DNA of 64,000 nucleotides from Brevibacillus panacihumi W25 (GCF_000503775.1 NZ_KI629786.1:62001-126000); one strand, 5' to 3'. Shown: positions 1-8,940, counted from the stretch's first letter. The notes: generated from the sequence alone by a model not told the origin. Translations and numbers: made by a program.

Positions 1-484
1 GCTCTTCTTGGAAAACCTTCACTTGTTCAATCAGTGGATGGTTGATTGGGCCTGTGACGAACGCTCCGTCCAGCCCCACATCCAGTACCTCCTGAAGCAA
101 ATGCTCTGTTACTCCTGCCTTAAGCGATAAATCCACTTGCGGATACTGACTGCAATAAGAGGATAAGAGGTCGGGAAGCGCATGGATCGTCTCCACCATC
201 CCAATCGCCAAAACCCCGGAAGGCGTGGAGGTTTGATTGAAATAACGATGCATGTCTTCCACTTTCACCAGTATATCCCGTGAGAATTCCAGAAGTCTCC
301 TCCCTTCTGCATTCAACGTCATCCCTCGCTTGTTACGATAAAACAAGGGCGTCCCCAGCTCCTTTTCCAGCAGTTTGATTCTTGCCGTCACGTTGGATTG
401 CACGTAACTCAGCTCGGACGCCGCCTTGCTCACGCTGCCTAGCGTAGCCACCATTTGGAAAATCCTCAAATCGTTCAGCTCCAC
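1..484 (-). CDS. LysR-family transcriptional regulator, N-terminal part (cut by window edge)
   Basis: Reading leftwards from a GTG at 484 gives a typical LysR winged-helix start ([20 protein letters not shown], then [19 protein letters not shown] and [15 protein letters not shown]) followed by the beginning of the effector-binding domain. The frame is open to base 1, so the C-terminal half lies outside the window. The GTG is preceded by a GAGGAGAG ribosome binding site. It is divergent from the EamA transporter that starts at 638, the usual LysR/target arrangement, so it probably controls that transporter. Ligand unknown. Confidence 0.9.
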   Translation of the reverse strand, partial: MELNDLRIFQMVATLGSVSKAASELSYVQSNVTARIKLLEKELGTPLFYRNKRGMTLNAEGRRLLEFSRDILVKVEDMHRYFNQTSTPSGVLAIGMVETIHALPDLLSSYCSQYPQVDLSLKAGVTEHLLQEVLDVGLDGAFVTGPINHPLIEQVKVFQEE

Positions 485-637
485 TTTTTCCCTCTCCTCA
501 TGCTTCCTCCCCAATGGAGTTCTTTCGATGTAACTATCACTAAAAATGATACAATACCTGATTTTCAATCATTATACTATCTTGTTTCCATCCCTTATGA
601 TCTTAGAGGAATCAAGATTGAAAGGGAGAGCTTCACC

Positions 638-1615
638 ATGAAAAACAAACCAATCATCACAGGATCAATCTTATGCATGATCGCCAGCGTGTCGTGGGGA
701 GCGATGTTTCCCGTCGCCCACATCGCCCTGCAGCAGATCGATCCATTTTATTTCTCGTTTCTTCGCTATTTCTTCGTTACTGTCATTCTGTGCGGCCTGC
801 TTTGGATCAAGGAGGGATTTTCTGCCTTTCGCTTGGAGGGGCGGGTGAAGGCTCTGGTGTTCTTTGGAACAATGGCATTTACGGTCTACAACATGGGGGT
901 CTTCCTGGGGCAGCATCTCATGGGCGAGGCAGGCACCATCGCTGCATCCATCATGGAAGTGCTTATGCCCATGATCTCCATCCTCCTTTTATCAGTCACC
1001 ACCAAAAAGCTTCCGCCCTCTTATACATGGACCAGCATCGCCATTGCCTTGGTTGGGGCATTGCTCGTGATTACGAAAGGGAGCCTGGCTTTTTTCGCCA
1101 CGGCAAGCGAGCAGGTTTTCCCGTTGCTGCTGATTTTCGCCGGTGTGGTAGGTTGGGTTGTCTACTCTCTCGGCGGAGGACATTTTAGCAATTGGTCTAC
1201 ACTGCGATATTCGACCTTGACATGCTTATTGGGAACTGCGGTTTCTTTCGTCATTGTTACGATCGGATCTCTCTTTCAATGGATTCCCGTCCCTAGCTGG
1301 GAGAGCATGATGTCCGTCAAATACGAAATGGCCTTCATGGTGCTTTTTCCTGGGTTGGCCGCCCTTTTGAGCTGGAATGCCGGTATTAAAGCCCTGACTC
1401 CGTTAAACGGCATTTTATTTATCAACCTGGTCCCTATTACCACTTTGATTATGATGTCTTTTCAAGGCTACGAGATCAGCATGTTTGAGTGTTACGGCAC
1501 CTTGCTCGTCATTTTTGCTTTGATCCGAAACAATCATTTTCAGAGAAAACAGCTTGGACACCGCGCAGCTGCACGAGAAAAAGGCAAGAGGTCCATCTCT
1601 TCCATTCCGTATTGA
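638..1615 (+). CDS. EamA/DMT-family membrane transporter
   Basis: Predicted ten-helix drug/metabolite transporter of about 325 aa. The chosen start MKNKPIITGSILCMIASVSW follows AAAGGGAGAG; the open frame continues upstream to 455 but that part is not hydrophobic and overlaps the promoter region. Two EamA repeats are visible: the first begins at CMIASVSWGAMFPVAHIAL, the second around VVGWVVYSLGGGHFSNW and ends with a conserved NLVPITTLI stretch. Such proteins export amino acids or other small metabolites, but the substrate cannot be read from sequence. The divergent LysR gene is the likely regulator. The C-terminal tail is basic and cytoplasmic. Confidence 0.88.
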   Translation: MKNKPIITGSILCMIASVSWGAMFPVAHIALQQIDPFYFSFLRYFFVTVILCGLLWIKEGFSAFRLEGRVKALVFFGTMAFTVYNMGVFLGQHLMGEAGTIAASIMEVLMPMISILLLSVTTKKLPPSYTWTSIAIALVGALLVITKGSLAFFATASEQVFPLLLIFAGVVGWVVYSLGGGHFSNWSTLRYSTLTCLLGTAVSFVIVTIGSLFQWIPVPSWESMMSVKYEMAFMVLFPGLAALLSWNAGIKALTPLNGILFINLVPITTLIMMSFQGYEISMFECYGTLLVIFALIRNNHFQRKQLGHRAAAREKGKRSISSIPY

Positions 1616-1668
1616 CCTTCTCGTCGCGTGAAGCTTTATGATGAGAAAAAACGTTGGAGGTAATCACG

Positions 1669-2286
1669 TTGGACAAAGAACAATTGCAGCAGATTTATTT
1701 ACAAGAAGAATACTATTGGGGGAAAGAGCCAAACAAGTTGCCACAGAAAGTATTGGAATACATCCCAAATGAGCAAATCCAAGGGAAAAAGGCGATTGAT
1801 TTGGGGGCAGGAGAAGGAAGAGACAGTGTTTTCTTGGCCAAGCAAGGTTTTGATATGACGGCAATGGATTTTGCTCCTGCTGGCCTCGCTAAAGCTGAAA
1901 GATTAGCAGAGGAAATGGGTACGACGATCAGAACCGTCGAAGGCGATATAAACCATTTTGTTTTCCCCCATCCTGTTGACTTGGTTTATTCCATTGGAAC
2001 ATTACAATATATTCATCCAAGCAATAGAGCGCAGCAGTTCAAGCATTTTAAAGAGAACACCTTGCCTGGCGGTCTGAATGTTTTATTCGCGTTCTCTGAA
2101 CATCCCGACATCGCGCTCGCCCCGGACTGGGGGAAAAATGAGTATCTCTATCAAAGAAATGAATTGCAAGGCTATTATGCAGATTGGAAGACACTATTCA
2201 CGGAAGAATTCATATTCGATTGCTATTCAAGCGGCGTTCCCCATCGTCATGCTTCAAGAATACTGATTGCCAAGAAGCCGTCTTAA
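1669..2286 (+). CDS. Class I SAM-dependent methyltransferase
   Basis: About 205 aa with the Rossmann motif I DLGAGEGRDSVFLA (around residue 45), an acidic residue at the end of strand 2 (AMDFAPAGL) and motif IV-like VDLVYSIGTLQYI. This is the arrangement of TehB/UbiE-like small-molecule methyltransferases. The open frame could begin at a TTG at 1654, but that TTG lies inside the GGAGG ribosome binding site, so the TTG at 1669 (8 bases downstream) is the better start. It ends close to, and converges on, pbuE. Substrate unknown. Confidence 0.85.
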   Translation: MDKEQLQQIYLQEEYYWGKEPNKLPQKVLEYIPNEQIQGKKAIDLGAGEGRDSVFLAKQGFDMTAMDFAPAGLAKAERLAEEMGTTIRTVEGDINHFVFPHPVDLVYSIGTLQYIHPSNRAQQFKHFKENTLPGGLNVLFAFSEHPDIALAPDWGKNEYLYQRNELQGYYADWKTLFTEEFIFDCYSSGVPHRHASRILIAKKPS

Positions 2287-2300
2287 AAAAACTCCTCGCT

Positions 2301-3506
2301 TCAACTCCCCGTCCTTCTGGCAGGGACTCCCTCAGACGAGGCCACCATCGTATTTCCTCTTACGATGGCCGGTCTTGTTAATGAAAAGACGGCACATAGC
2401 AAGGAGATTATGACAATGACACTCCCAAACCAGGCTGTACTGGAAACCGTACCAGTCTGGTTTAACACGATCCCGCCAATTGCCGATCCAAGCGAAATAC
2501 CGATTTGCAAGGCGGAATTATTAAAGCTTTGCTGAATATCGGACGTAGCAGGGTCGGTTTGAATCAAATAACTTTGTTGCGGTGGTGCCAGACCCCAGCT
2601 CAATGCACCCCACGCCATCATCATCGGTATGAATAGGAATAGGGAAAAAGTCGTAAAGGGCAATAAGCCTAATACAATAGCAAATGCACTAATCACGATG
2701 ATAATGCTTTTACGAGCGCCAATCCAATCCGAAAGTGTTCCGCCCAATGCCCCACCACATACAGCTGCAATACCAAATACAAAGTAGCAGATACTGACCC
2801 ACTGGGAATCCAGATGAAGATTCGTTTCTAAAAACGGCGTGAAGTAGGCATAAAGCGTATAATGTCCCGCTAGCATAAACATGGTAGCAAGATGGGCACT
2901 ACCCAATTTTGCACTGCCTACTGCTTTTACTTGCTGTGAAAGCGGAATCGTTTTTTCCCCAGGAATGCGCTCCAAAAAAAGTGAAATCAGCACCATGGAC
3001 CCGATTGATAACACAGCGATTCCCAGGAATATGACGCGCCACCCAAATGCATTGGAAATCAGGATTCCGAGTGGAACACCTAACACAAGTGACGAACTGA
3101 TTCCCATATAAATAAGCCCTAAAGCCTTTGCCCGGTGAGCAGGAGCAACTATTTTCGCAGCAATCGTCAAGGACAGTACGACGATCAAGGCCGTACTTGT
3201 TGCGGTCAGCACCCTTGCGATCATCATAAAGGTAAAGTTCGGACTGAAATAGGTCATGATATTGCCGAGAAAAAAAACGAACAGGGAAGCAAGATATACG
3301 TTCTTGCGTTCCAATTTGCTAGTTAATATGAGCAAAACTGGCCCGGCAATAGCGTACACAAGAGCAAACACTGAAATCAACTGTCCGGCAGCGCTTAGTG
3401 ATATGTGATAATCGTCAGCTATCGTCGGCAATATCCCACCTACGACCAACTCTACCAATCCAACTGCTACGGTCGATAAGGCTAATATGAAAACCTTCAC
3501 ATTCAT
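2301..3506 (-). CDS. pbuE: MFS purine base/nucleoside exporter PbuE
   Basis: A 401-aa, 12-helix DHA1-type major facilitator. The N-terminus ([20 protein letters not shown] then [20 protein letters not shown]) and the segments [34 protein letters not shown] and [20 protein letters not shown] match the B. subtilis PbuE/YdhL purine efflux pump as I recall it. The assignment is strengthened by a purine riboswitch directly upstream (3,583-3,650), the same regulation as B. subtilis pbuE. An inverted repeat, GCCACCATCGTA with TACGATGGC (about 2,340-2,370), overlaps the 3' end of the gene and may act as terminator toward the convergent methyltransferase gene. Confidence 0.9.
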   Translation of the reverse strand: MNVKVFILALSTVAVGLVELVVGGILPTIADDYHISLSAAGQLISVFALVYAIAGPVLLILTSKLERKNVYLASLFVFFLGNIMTYFSPNFTFMMIARVLTATSTALIVVLSLTIAAKIVAPAHRAKALGLIYMGISSSLVLGVPLGILISNAFGWRVIFLGIAVLSIGSMVLISLFLERIPGEKTIPLSQQVKAVGSAKLGSAHLATMFMLAGHYTLYAYFTPFLETNLHLDSQWVSICYFVFGIAAVCGGALGGTLSDWIGARKSIIIVISAFAIVLGLLPFTTFSLFLFIPMMMAWGALSWGLAPPQQSYLIQTDPATSDIQQSFNNSALQIGISLGSAIGGIVLNQTGTVSSTAWFGSVIVIISLLCAVFSLTRPAIVRGNTMVASSEGVPARRTGS

Positions 3507-3544
3507 AATCTGTTTTTCATCCTTTCGTGTTGATTGAAAATAAA

Positions 3545-3650
3545 AAAATCCTAATTACAAAAAATGAATCAATCATTTTCTGTAATCAGGATTTTTATGG
3601 TTCCTGGTAGAGACCCTCAAGCCATATTCTCGAGGTTATACAGGTACGTA
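3545..3650 (-). promoter_or_regulatory. Purine (adenine-type) riboswitch with overlapping terminator
   Basis: On the minus strand, TATAACCTCGAGAATATGGC, TTGAGGGTCTCTACCAGGAA and then CCATAAAAATCCTGATTACA follow the purine aptamer plan: J1/2 UAUAA, L2 AUAUGG, J2/3 UCUCUACC, P3 AGGAACC and J3/1 GAUUAC. The base at the xpt C74 position is U, which specifies adenine rather than guanine. P1 is weak (CUGU with ACAG). The P1 3' strand is shared with a long hairpin at 3,545-3,597 (AATCCTGATTACAGAAAATG pairing with its complement) followed by a U-run. This is the pbuE-type on-switch, where ligand disrupts the terminator. Confidence 0.88.
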
Positions 3651-3758
3651 TTCTGTTTAATAGTGTTGATCTTACTACACTTCATTTTACCTTTCAAGAG
3701 TAAAATCCCTCCACCGAGATTTCAACCAGCTACAAAGCTCTCCTTTTTTCATATACTT

Positions 3759-3917
3759 TTAATCTCCTGTTTCCTTAAATTTTTTCATACGCGCTTCAAT
3801 TCCAGCAGAGTACACATTCCACGCGTCACCCAAATATTTCTTTCCCCACGCTTCGGCCATTTGGCTTCGGCAAGAATTGCCCGTGCATAAAAAGTAAATC
3901 GTTTTTTTGTTTTCCAT
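3759..3917 (-). pseudogene. arsC: Arsenate reductase ArsC, internally deleted remnant
   Basis: Encodes 52 aa. Residues 1-42 ([20 protein letters not shown] and on to VYSAGIEA) are a perfect start of a thioredoxin-coupled ArsC, including the P-loop Cys of CTGNSCRS. They run straight into [10 protein letters not shown], which resembles the last residues of ArsC. About 85 residues are missing in frame, among them the two downstream redox cysteines, so it cannot be an active reductase. The ribosome binding site and start remain intact. It lies last in the ars operon. Confidence 0.85.
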
Positions 3918-3942
3918 GATAGGTTCACCCTCTCCGCTTTCA

Positions 3943-4392
3943 TTAAAGTTGTGTGTTGGCAAAATACTTCCGCTTGAACCACAATGCGACATGAACCAAA
4001 GCAATCATCACGGGGACTTCCATCAAAGGACCGACGATAGCTGCAAAGGCGGCACCGGAGTGAATTCCAAAGACACCAACTGCCACAGCGATGGCCAACT
4101 CAAAGTTATTACTCCCCGCTGTAAACGCAAGGGTCGTCGTAACCGGATAATTGGCGCCTATCTTCCTGCCCATGAAGAAAGAAACGAAGAACATCAAGAT
4201 GAAATAGAGAAGAAGTGGAATCGCGATGCGAACGACATCTAATGGTATGCTTACGATATTGTCTCCTTGTATGGAGAACATAACGACAATCGTAAAGAGC
4301 AATGCAATCAGTGTGATCGGGCTGATTTTGGGGATAAACACTTTCTCATCCAAAGGGGTAAGAAACGATCGAGAAATTATAGTTGTTTCATG
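3943..4392 (-). pseudogene. acr3: ACR3-type arsenite efflux permease, C-terminal remnant
   Basis: The frame contains the C-terminal 150 or so residues of an ACR3/ArsB (BART superfamily) arsenite permease: [20 protein letters not shown], then [20 protein letters not shown], then [20 protein letters not shown]. The latter two contain the conserved helix with the transport Cys/Glu region. The N-terminal half (roughly 200 residues) is absent: upstream the frame runs into the end of arsI with unrelated sequence, and there is no ribosome binding site in frame. A GGGG-preceded ATG at about 4,392 is out of frame. Together with the shortened arsC it shows decay of the export arm of the operon. Confidence 0.82.
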
Positions 4393-4412
4393 AAGTACCC
4401 CCCTTGTCTTGT

Positions 4413-4850
4413 CTAACAGCACGATTGGCTTGCTACTGTATGTGACGCTGTGCAGCAAGATGTGGCTTCAATTTTATGCATGTCGCTGTCGGACTTGGTG
4501 TAGAAGAATTCCCACTCATTACCGTCTGGATCTGTAACCCAAAACTTATCTTGTACGGCATAACAACATGTCGTATCTATCTCTTCACGTGCGAAAAAAC
4601 CTTCTTTTTCTAGCCTCTCCTTATGAACAATGATGTCCTCTGCACTTGCAACCTGGAATCCAAAGTGGCTGACTTGATTCCCACGAACTTCGTCCCGAAC
4701 ATTTAATGTAAAGTTAAGCCCAGGGGTCTCCAGCAGGAACTTCGCATAATCTGTCTTTACCTTCACAGGCTCTACTCCGAATACCTTCTGATAAAAATCA
4801 ACTGACTTCTCCAGGTTCGTAACGTTAATCCCAACGTGAACATATTTCAT
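4413..4850 (-). CDS. arsI: ArsI/CadI-type VOC protein (organoarsenical C-As lyase family)
   Basis: 145 aa, vicinal-oxygen-chelate fold: [20 protein letters not shown], then [13 protein letters not shown], then [20 protein letters not shown]. The metal ligands typical of the fold (His5, His of SHFGF, Glu of WEFFY) and the CC pair of [11 protein letters not shown] are present, as in ArsI dioxygenases that break the carbon-arsenic bond of methylated trivalent arsenicals. The C-terminus is Cys-rich ([12 protein letters not shown]). It is the second gene of the ars operon with an ArsR operator copy between it and arsR. CadI (cadmium-induced) is the alternative family name. Confidence 0.87.
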   Translation of the reverse strand: MKYVHVGINVTNLEKSVDFYQKVFGVEPVKVKTDYAKFLLETPGLNFTLNVRDEVRGNQVSHFGFQVASAEDIIVHKERLEKEGFFAREEIDTTCCYAVQDKFWVTDPDGNEWEFFYTKSDSDMHKIEATSCCTASHTVASQSCC

Positions 4851-4882
4851 TTCGTATTCCTCCCTTAAAGTGAGTACTGTTA

Positions 4883-4898
4883 ATCAAAAAAAATTGAT
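4883..4898. promoter_or_regulatory. ArsR operator copy 1 (arsR-arsI gap)
   Basis: Perfect palindrome ATCAAAAAAAATTGAT. The same 16-mer occurs, as its complement, twice upstream of arsR. Its position between arsR and arsI suggests a second, internal regulated promoter. Confidence 0.7.
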
Positions 4899-4916
4899 GT
4901 AAGGTGTAAAAAAAAA

Positions 4917-5231
4917 TTAGCAGCAGGTGCCTTTACCTGTTTTCCGGAAAATACAACAAAGCTCTTCCGACAACAACTGATTCACTTCACTGTCGTTCAA
5001 ATCGTAATAACTCCATGTCCCTTTTGTTTCTTTCATGATCAAGTTAGCGTCCAACAAGATCTTGAGATGATACGATAGCTTGGATTGGGGCATGTCAAAA
5101 ATTTCGGTTAGATCGCATACGCATGTTTTCCCTCTCTGGCAAAGCTCATACATGATTTCTAACCGTTTCTGATCAGCAAGAGCTTTGAATTTCTTCTCAT
5201 ATTGTTCCAACTTCTGTTTCAAATCGTTCAT
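4917..5231 (-). CDS. arsR: ArsR-family arsenic-responsive repressor
   Basis: About 104 aa winged-helix repressor: FKALADQKRLEIMYELCQRG, metal-sensing CVCDL at the start of the recognition region, then FDMPQSKLSYHLKILLDANL and the wing MKETKGTWSYYDLN. The CVC in alpha-3 is the classical As(III) site. A further Cys-rich tail (EELCCIF, GKGTCC) may add ligands. The frame opens at 5,246, but that ATG abuts the operator; the ATG at 5,231 has GAGG at proper distance and is preferred. It heads the ars operon and presumably represses it through the three ATCAA-A6-TTGAT sites. Confidence 0.9.
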   Translation of the reverse strand: MNDLKQKLEQYEKKFKALADQKRLEIMYELCQRGKTCVCDLTEIFDMPQSKLSYHLKILLDANLIMKETKGTWSYYDLNDSEVNQLLSEELCCIFRKTGKGTCC

Positions 5232-5248
5232 CGAAGAGTACCTCATTC

Positions 5249-5264
5249 ATCAATTTTTTTTGAT
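5249..5264. promoter_or_regulatory. ArsR operator copy 2 (arsR promoter)
   Basis: ATCAATTTTTTTTGAT, identical to copies 1 and 3, directly upstream of the arsR start and overlapping the probable transcription start region. Confidence 0.72.
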
Positions 5265-5308
5265 ATATTAATTATATGCACGGTTTCCAAGAAGATGCAA
5301 TAGTCAAT

Positions 5309-5324
5309 ATCAATTTTTTTTGAT
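5309..5324. promoter_or_regulatory. ArsR operator copy 3
   Basis: ATCAATTTTTTTTGAT again, exactly 60 bp from copy 2, so on nearly the same face of the helix over six turns, which could allow looping. Confidence 0.68.
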
Positions 5325-5415
5325 TAATCGTGGGGGTACAATAATGGAATTACTTCGACTATAGCAAAACGCATGCCGATGCTGGCATGCGCTTCTAAGA
5401 GCCAAATGATTCTTA

Positions 5416-5847
5416 TTATTTTTTTACCGACTCGGCATATGTTTTAAAGTTATCTAAAATGGCCTGCCATCCGGCTTGCTGCATCTCGACTGTGTTAGTC
5501 TCTTCCGCATCGAACGATTCGATGATTCGTGTGTCGTTCTCTTGGCGAAGAAAGACGATCTTCACTTTTCTACCGTCGCCCATCGTATAGGCAATACTCT
5601 CATTCGTACTCACTTCGTCGTATACTCCGCCGAAATCAAAGCCAAAACTGCCGTCTTTTGCTTCCATTCTGGAGACAAACTTTCCGCCTACCTTTAGATC
5701 ATTCTCGGCGTATGGCGTGTGCCAGTCATCCGAAGCGTTATTCCATTGCTTGATATGCTCCGGGTCCGTCCAATATTCCCACACCTTTTCAACGGGGGAA
5801 TGAACTACCGTTTCTACTGTTATTGTTACCGGATCAGTTTTAGCCAT
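5416..5847 (-). CDS. SRPBCC/AHSA1-domain protein
   Basis: About 143 aa. The START-like domain of the Aha1/YndB family is visible: ITVETVVHSPVEKVWEYWTD at the N-terminus, KVGGKFVSRMEAKDG in the middle and EMQQAGWQAILDNFKTYAES at the C-terminal helix. The frame extends upstream to 6,033, but ATG 5,847 is preceded by AGGAGG at good spacing and begins the domain. These proteins bind hydrophobic ligands or act with Hsp90-like partners; no specific role can be assigned. Confidence 0.88.
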   Translation of the reverse strand: MAKTDPVTITVETVVHSPVEKVWEYWTDPEHIKQWNNASDDWHTPYAENDLKVGGKFVSRMEAKDGSFGFDFGGVYDEVSTNESIAYTMGDGRKVKIVFLRQENDTRIIESFDAEETNTVEMQQAGWQAILDNFKTYAESVKK

Positions 5848-6048
5848 GAGACAGCCTCCTTCGTATAAGTAGAAGCAAACATGTAATTCGAGATAGAAGA
5901 ACAATTCACCTGCACATAATGTAACAGAAAGCTGTAACCAACATTTCTTTTCGATTGCTATTCTAAAAACACCGCTCATTCCACCAAATATTCGTCCAAG
6001 AACGCCAATACGAAAGCAGTTTCCCGCTCGCATTGGCGCAGATCGATG

Positions 6049-6612
6049 TCAATATCGTTCATCCCCTTTCACATGATAGATGAGCTGCACAACGCCAGAG
6101 GAGAACGTTCTTGTACGAACCAGTTTTACATTCAACCTCTCTTTTATATCAACAAACAATGGTTTTCCTTCTCCCAAAATGACAGGGTGAACAGATAATC
6201 GATATTCATCAACAAGCCCCAAATTGATAAAAGTGGTAATAAGGCTTGCTCCACCATATAGCCAGATGTCTTTACCAGGCTTATTCTTTAATGCATGTAC
6301 CTCTTCAAGAATATGATCATTTATAAATATTGCTCTATCATCAGTCGCCTTTTGTGTCCTAGAAAACACATATTTTTCTTTACTGTGAACGAGTCCCCAA
6401 AATTCTTTTTCAGTATCAGAATGTTCTATTTCTGGAGTAAATTGACCCCATAAATCATAACTTTTTCTTCCATATAAAATCGTATCAATTTGATGTAAGA
6501 AATTCATAAAATCCATCTCAGGGTCCATAATACACCAATCCACTTCCCCATTTTTCCCTTCAATAAAACCATCTAAAGTTACAGCTAGATCTAAAATGAT
6601 TCTTCGTTTCAT
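6049..6612 (-). CDS. Dihydrofolate reductase-like (RibD C-terminal family) protein, copy 1
   Basis: 187 aa, DHFR-like fold: RRIILDLAVTLDGFIEGKNG, DTILYGRKSYDLW, KDIWLYGGASLITTFINLGL and LSVHPVILGEGKPLF. This is the YyaP/YwjB group of small NADPH-dependent reductases of unknown substrate. It is a close paralogue of the gene at 24,963-25,520, and the homology extends through the ribosome binding site and promoter region (about 6,613-6,685). Upstream that homologous block stops exactly where a short-chain dehydrogenase gene is broken off. Confidence 0.88.
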   Translation of the reverse strand: MKRRIILDLAVTLDGFIEGKNGEVDWCIMDPEMDFMNFLHQIDTILYGRKSYDLWGQFTPEIEHSDTEKEFWGLVHSKEKYVFSRTQKATDDRAIFINDHILEEVHALKNKPGKDIWLYGGASLITTFINLGLVDEYRLSVHPVILGEGKPLFVDIKERLNVKLVRTRTFSSGVVQLIYHVKGDERY

Positions 6613-6663
6613 GGTTTATTTCTCCTTTCGTTGATCTACCTCCATTATAGATCTTTAAATAAG

Positions 6664-6978
6664 TCACCTTATGTCATATAATTCCTTAGAAAAATCCAAA
6701 TACACACCGGCATTATTAATCAACACGTCTACTCTTCCATATCGCTCATTTACTTCAATTGCTGCTTGACGAACGCTGTCTTGTTGATCGACAGCCATCT
6801 GCACAAATGAAACGTCTAATGCTAGCTCTTTCAGTTTTTGCGCAGCTTGATGCCCCTTCTCTGGATCCCGACTTGTCAAAATCACCTTATAGCCACTCAA
6901 AGCCAATTGTTTGACCATCTCAAATCCAACTCCTCGATTCCCACCAGTGACGAGCGCAACTTTGCTATTCTCTGACAT
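6664..6978 (-). pseudogene. Short-chain dehydrogenase/reductase, C-terminally truncated
   Basis: 104 aa from MSENSKVALVTGGNRGVGFE (ATG 6,978, RBS GGGAGG). The NAD(P)-binding TGGNRGVG and NNAG (LINNAGVYLD) motifs are intact, but the frame ends after about 100 residues with ELYDIR, before the catalytic Ser-Tyr-Lys. SDRs are normally about 240 aa. The last codons are already part of the block shared with the upstream region of the second DHFR-like gene (ATATGACA-AAGGTGAC), so the gene was cut by that junction. Probably non-functional. Confidence 0.83.
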
Positions 6979-7057
6979 TGAAATCCTCCCTTTCTCAGCT
7001 AAGGAAAGAGGCACACCGTTTTTGGCATGCCCCATACTAATTTGCAAAGATCAATCG

Positions 7058-8107
7058 TTATTCATTCTCCATCGTGCTAATGTCGATCACAAATCGATAC
7101 CGAACATCAGAAGCTAGTACACGCTCCCATGCCTCATCAATTTGCTTAGCAGAAATAACCTCGATTTCAGGAGCAATGCCGTGTTCAGCGCAAAAGTCGA
7201 GCATTTCCTGTGTTTCGCGAATTCCACCAATTGTCGAGCCGGCAAATGACCGACGAAACAGGATAAGTGGAAATGCGTTAACGGACATCGGTTCCGCCGG
7301 GGCGCCGACATTGACTAGTGTACCGTCCAGCGCCAGCAACGAAAGGTAGGCATTAACATCGATTTGCGCGCTAACCGTATTTACGATAAGGTCGAACGAG
7401 CTGGCCAGTTGCTTGAACGTCTCTGGATCGTTCGTGGCATAATAATGATCCGCGCCAAGCCGCAAGCCGTCCTCTTTTTTCTTCAACGTTTGTGATAAAA
7501 CCGTAACCTCTGCCCCCATCGCATGAGCGAGCTTCACAGTCATGTGTCCAAGCCCGCCAAGTCCTACTACAGCTACCTTCTTGCCAGGAGCAGCTCTCCA
7601 GTGGCGCAGCGGCGAATAGGTTGTGATGCCGGCACACAGCAAAGGAGCAGCGACATCAAGCTCCATACCGTCCGGAATTCGAACCACGAAATCTTCGGTT
7701 ACGACGATGTGGGTGGAATAACCACCCTGCGTATAGTGTCCGTACCTGTCGATGGCTGCATAGGTGTCCGTCTTTCCATGGAGGCAATACTGCTCTTCTC
7801 CGTCACGGCAGTGAGCGCACTCTCTGCAGGAATCAACCATGCAGCCTACCCCTACCCGGTCGCCAACGGCAAACTTTGTGACTTCCGAGCCAACCTGAGT
7901 GACAATTCCCGCGATCTCATGCCCTGGAACCAGGGGATAGTTCACCGGTCCCCACTCGCCGCGAGCTGTATGAATGTCAGAGTGGCAAATACCAGCGTAC
8001 TTAATCTCAATGAGGACATCATGCGGCTGGAGATCCCTGCGTTCTATCGTGGTCAGTTTGAATGGACCTTCTGGGCTGAATGTTGCGCGTGCATGAACAG
8101 TTATCAT
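7058..8107 (-). CDS. Zinc-dependent alcohol dehydrogenase (AdhA/CAD-type MDR)
   Basis: 349 aa medium-chain dehydrogenase. Catalytic zinc ligands: Cys in [12 protein letters not shown] (VPGHEIAG) and a downstream Cys ([14 protein letters not shown]). The structural-zinc lobe is visible as [16 protein letters not shown], and the cofactor loop as [15 protein letters not shown]. These features match NADP-preferring bacterial aldehyde/alcohol reductases such as YahK/AdhA. It is divergent from a TetR regulator with a palindromic site between them, so it is probably induced by an aldehyde or alcohol through that regulator. Confidence 0.9.
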   Translation of the reverse strand: MITVHARATFSPEGPFKLTTIERRDLQPHDVLIEIKYAGICHSDIHTARGEWGPVNYPLVPGHEIAGIVTQVGSEVTKFAVGDRVGVGCMVDSCRECAHCRDGEEQYCLHGKTDTYAAIDRYGHYTQGGYSTHIVVTEDFVVRIPDGMELDVAAPLLCAGITTYSPLRHWRAAPGKKVAVVGLGGLGHMTVKLAHAMGAEVTVLSQTLKKKEDGLRLGADHYYATNDPETFKQLASSFDLIVNTVSAQIDVNAYLSLLALDGTLVNVGAPAEPMSVNAFPLILFRRSFAGSTIGGIRETQEMLDFCAEHGIAPEIEVISAKQIDEAWERVLASDVRYRFVIDISTMENE

Positions 8108-8258
8108 AGTCTAACCTCCTGAAATTGATGGTATATTAGTGTTCTTTCCACTCAACAATCGCACTGATGCCAAATAAACAAAACAGGTTGTTTAATCAAC
8201 ACATGTCTATTATTATATGGTTAAGATGCGTACGATCAATGGTTAAAAACGCGCAAAA

Positions 8259-8274
8259 TGTTGATATCTCAACA
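8259..8274. promoter_or_regulatory. Probable TetR operator
   Basis: TGTTGATATCTCAACA, an almost perfect palindrome in the gap between the divergent adh and tetR genes. Related half-sites (GTTGTTTAATCAACA, AATGTTGATTATCTT) flank it, consistent with a multi-site operator. Confidence 0.6.
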
Positions 8275-8323
8275 GATTAATCAAAAATGTTGATTATCTT
8301 AGAAGGCCAGGTGGAGATTTTCA

Positions 8324-8872
8324 ATGACCAAAGTGGATCGGAGAATTCTAAAAACACAGGACTCCTTGAAAAAAGCTGTGATTGAGCTGATGACTGAAAA
8401 AAACTTCGATGAGATTACCATTCAGGATATTGCGGATCGGGCAAATGTAAACCGCGGGACCATTTATCTTCATTATCAGGACAAGTATGATTTATTGGAT
8501 AAACTCATAGAAACACACATTAACGAACTAGGAGAGATGGATAAGTGGGCATGTGAGATGGATTGGGTCGATGCTCTTGTGCCCTATTTTGAATATTTTG
8601 CGGAAAATTATTTGTTTTTTTCAACCATGCTAGCAAGTAAAGGAACCCCATCGTCTTTCCGAACTCGGCTCTTTGCTTCTTTTATTGAAGGATTCAGAGG
8701 TGAGATTGACAGAGAAAGCGGCAGAAATACTGATTTGAGCGAAGATGTTATGCTGCAATACGCTGGAAACGCCTATGTAGGGGTAATTGAGTGGTGGATT
8801 CGGAATGGGATGCCGTATCCACCGCAAGTCATGGCCAAACAAGTAGGGGCTTTGTTAGAGAGAAGTCTATAG
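8324..8872 (+). CDS. TetR/AcrR-family transcriptional regulator
   Basis: 182 aa. The N-terminal HTH is clear: RILKTQDSLKKAVIELMTEK, then FDEITIQDIADRANVNRGTI and YLHYQDKYDLLDKL. The C-terminal ligand domain is of the TetR_C_7/YbiH-like type (VMLQYAGNAYVGVIEWWIRN). It starts at ATG 8,324 behind AGGTGGAG. The adjacent divergent alcohol dehydrogenase and the palindrome at 8,259 make local repression likely. Inducer unknown. Confidence 0.9.
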   Translation: MTKVDRRILKTQDSLKKAVIELMTEKNFDEITIQDIADRANVNRGTIYLHYQDKYDLLDKLIETHINELGEMDKWACEMDWVDALVPYFEYFAENYLFFSTMLASKGTPSSFRTRLFASFIEGFRGEIDRESGRNTDLSEDVMLQYAGNAYVGVIEWWIRNGMPYPPQVMAKQVGALLERSL

Positions 8873-8878
8873 TTAGAT

Positions 8879-8920
8879 AGAGCAAGAGCGTCCTGATCAA
8901 TTCCAGGACGCTCTTGCTCT
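8879..8920. terminator. Bidirectional rho-independent terminator
   Basis: A perfect 17-bp stem AGAGCAAGAGCGTCCTG / CAGGACGCTCTTGCTCT, placed between the converging tetR and Rieske genes. Confidence 0.85.
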
Positions 8921-8940
8921 TTACTCCTATTTTTTTATTT

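Noticed and set aside
673-1188. 171-codon plus-strand frame inside the EamA gene
   Set aside because: Shadow of the transporter in another frame; the EamA frame has clear hydrophobic segments and a ribosome binding site.
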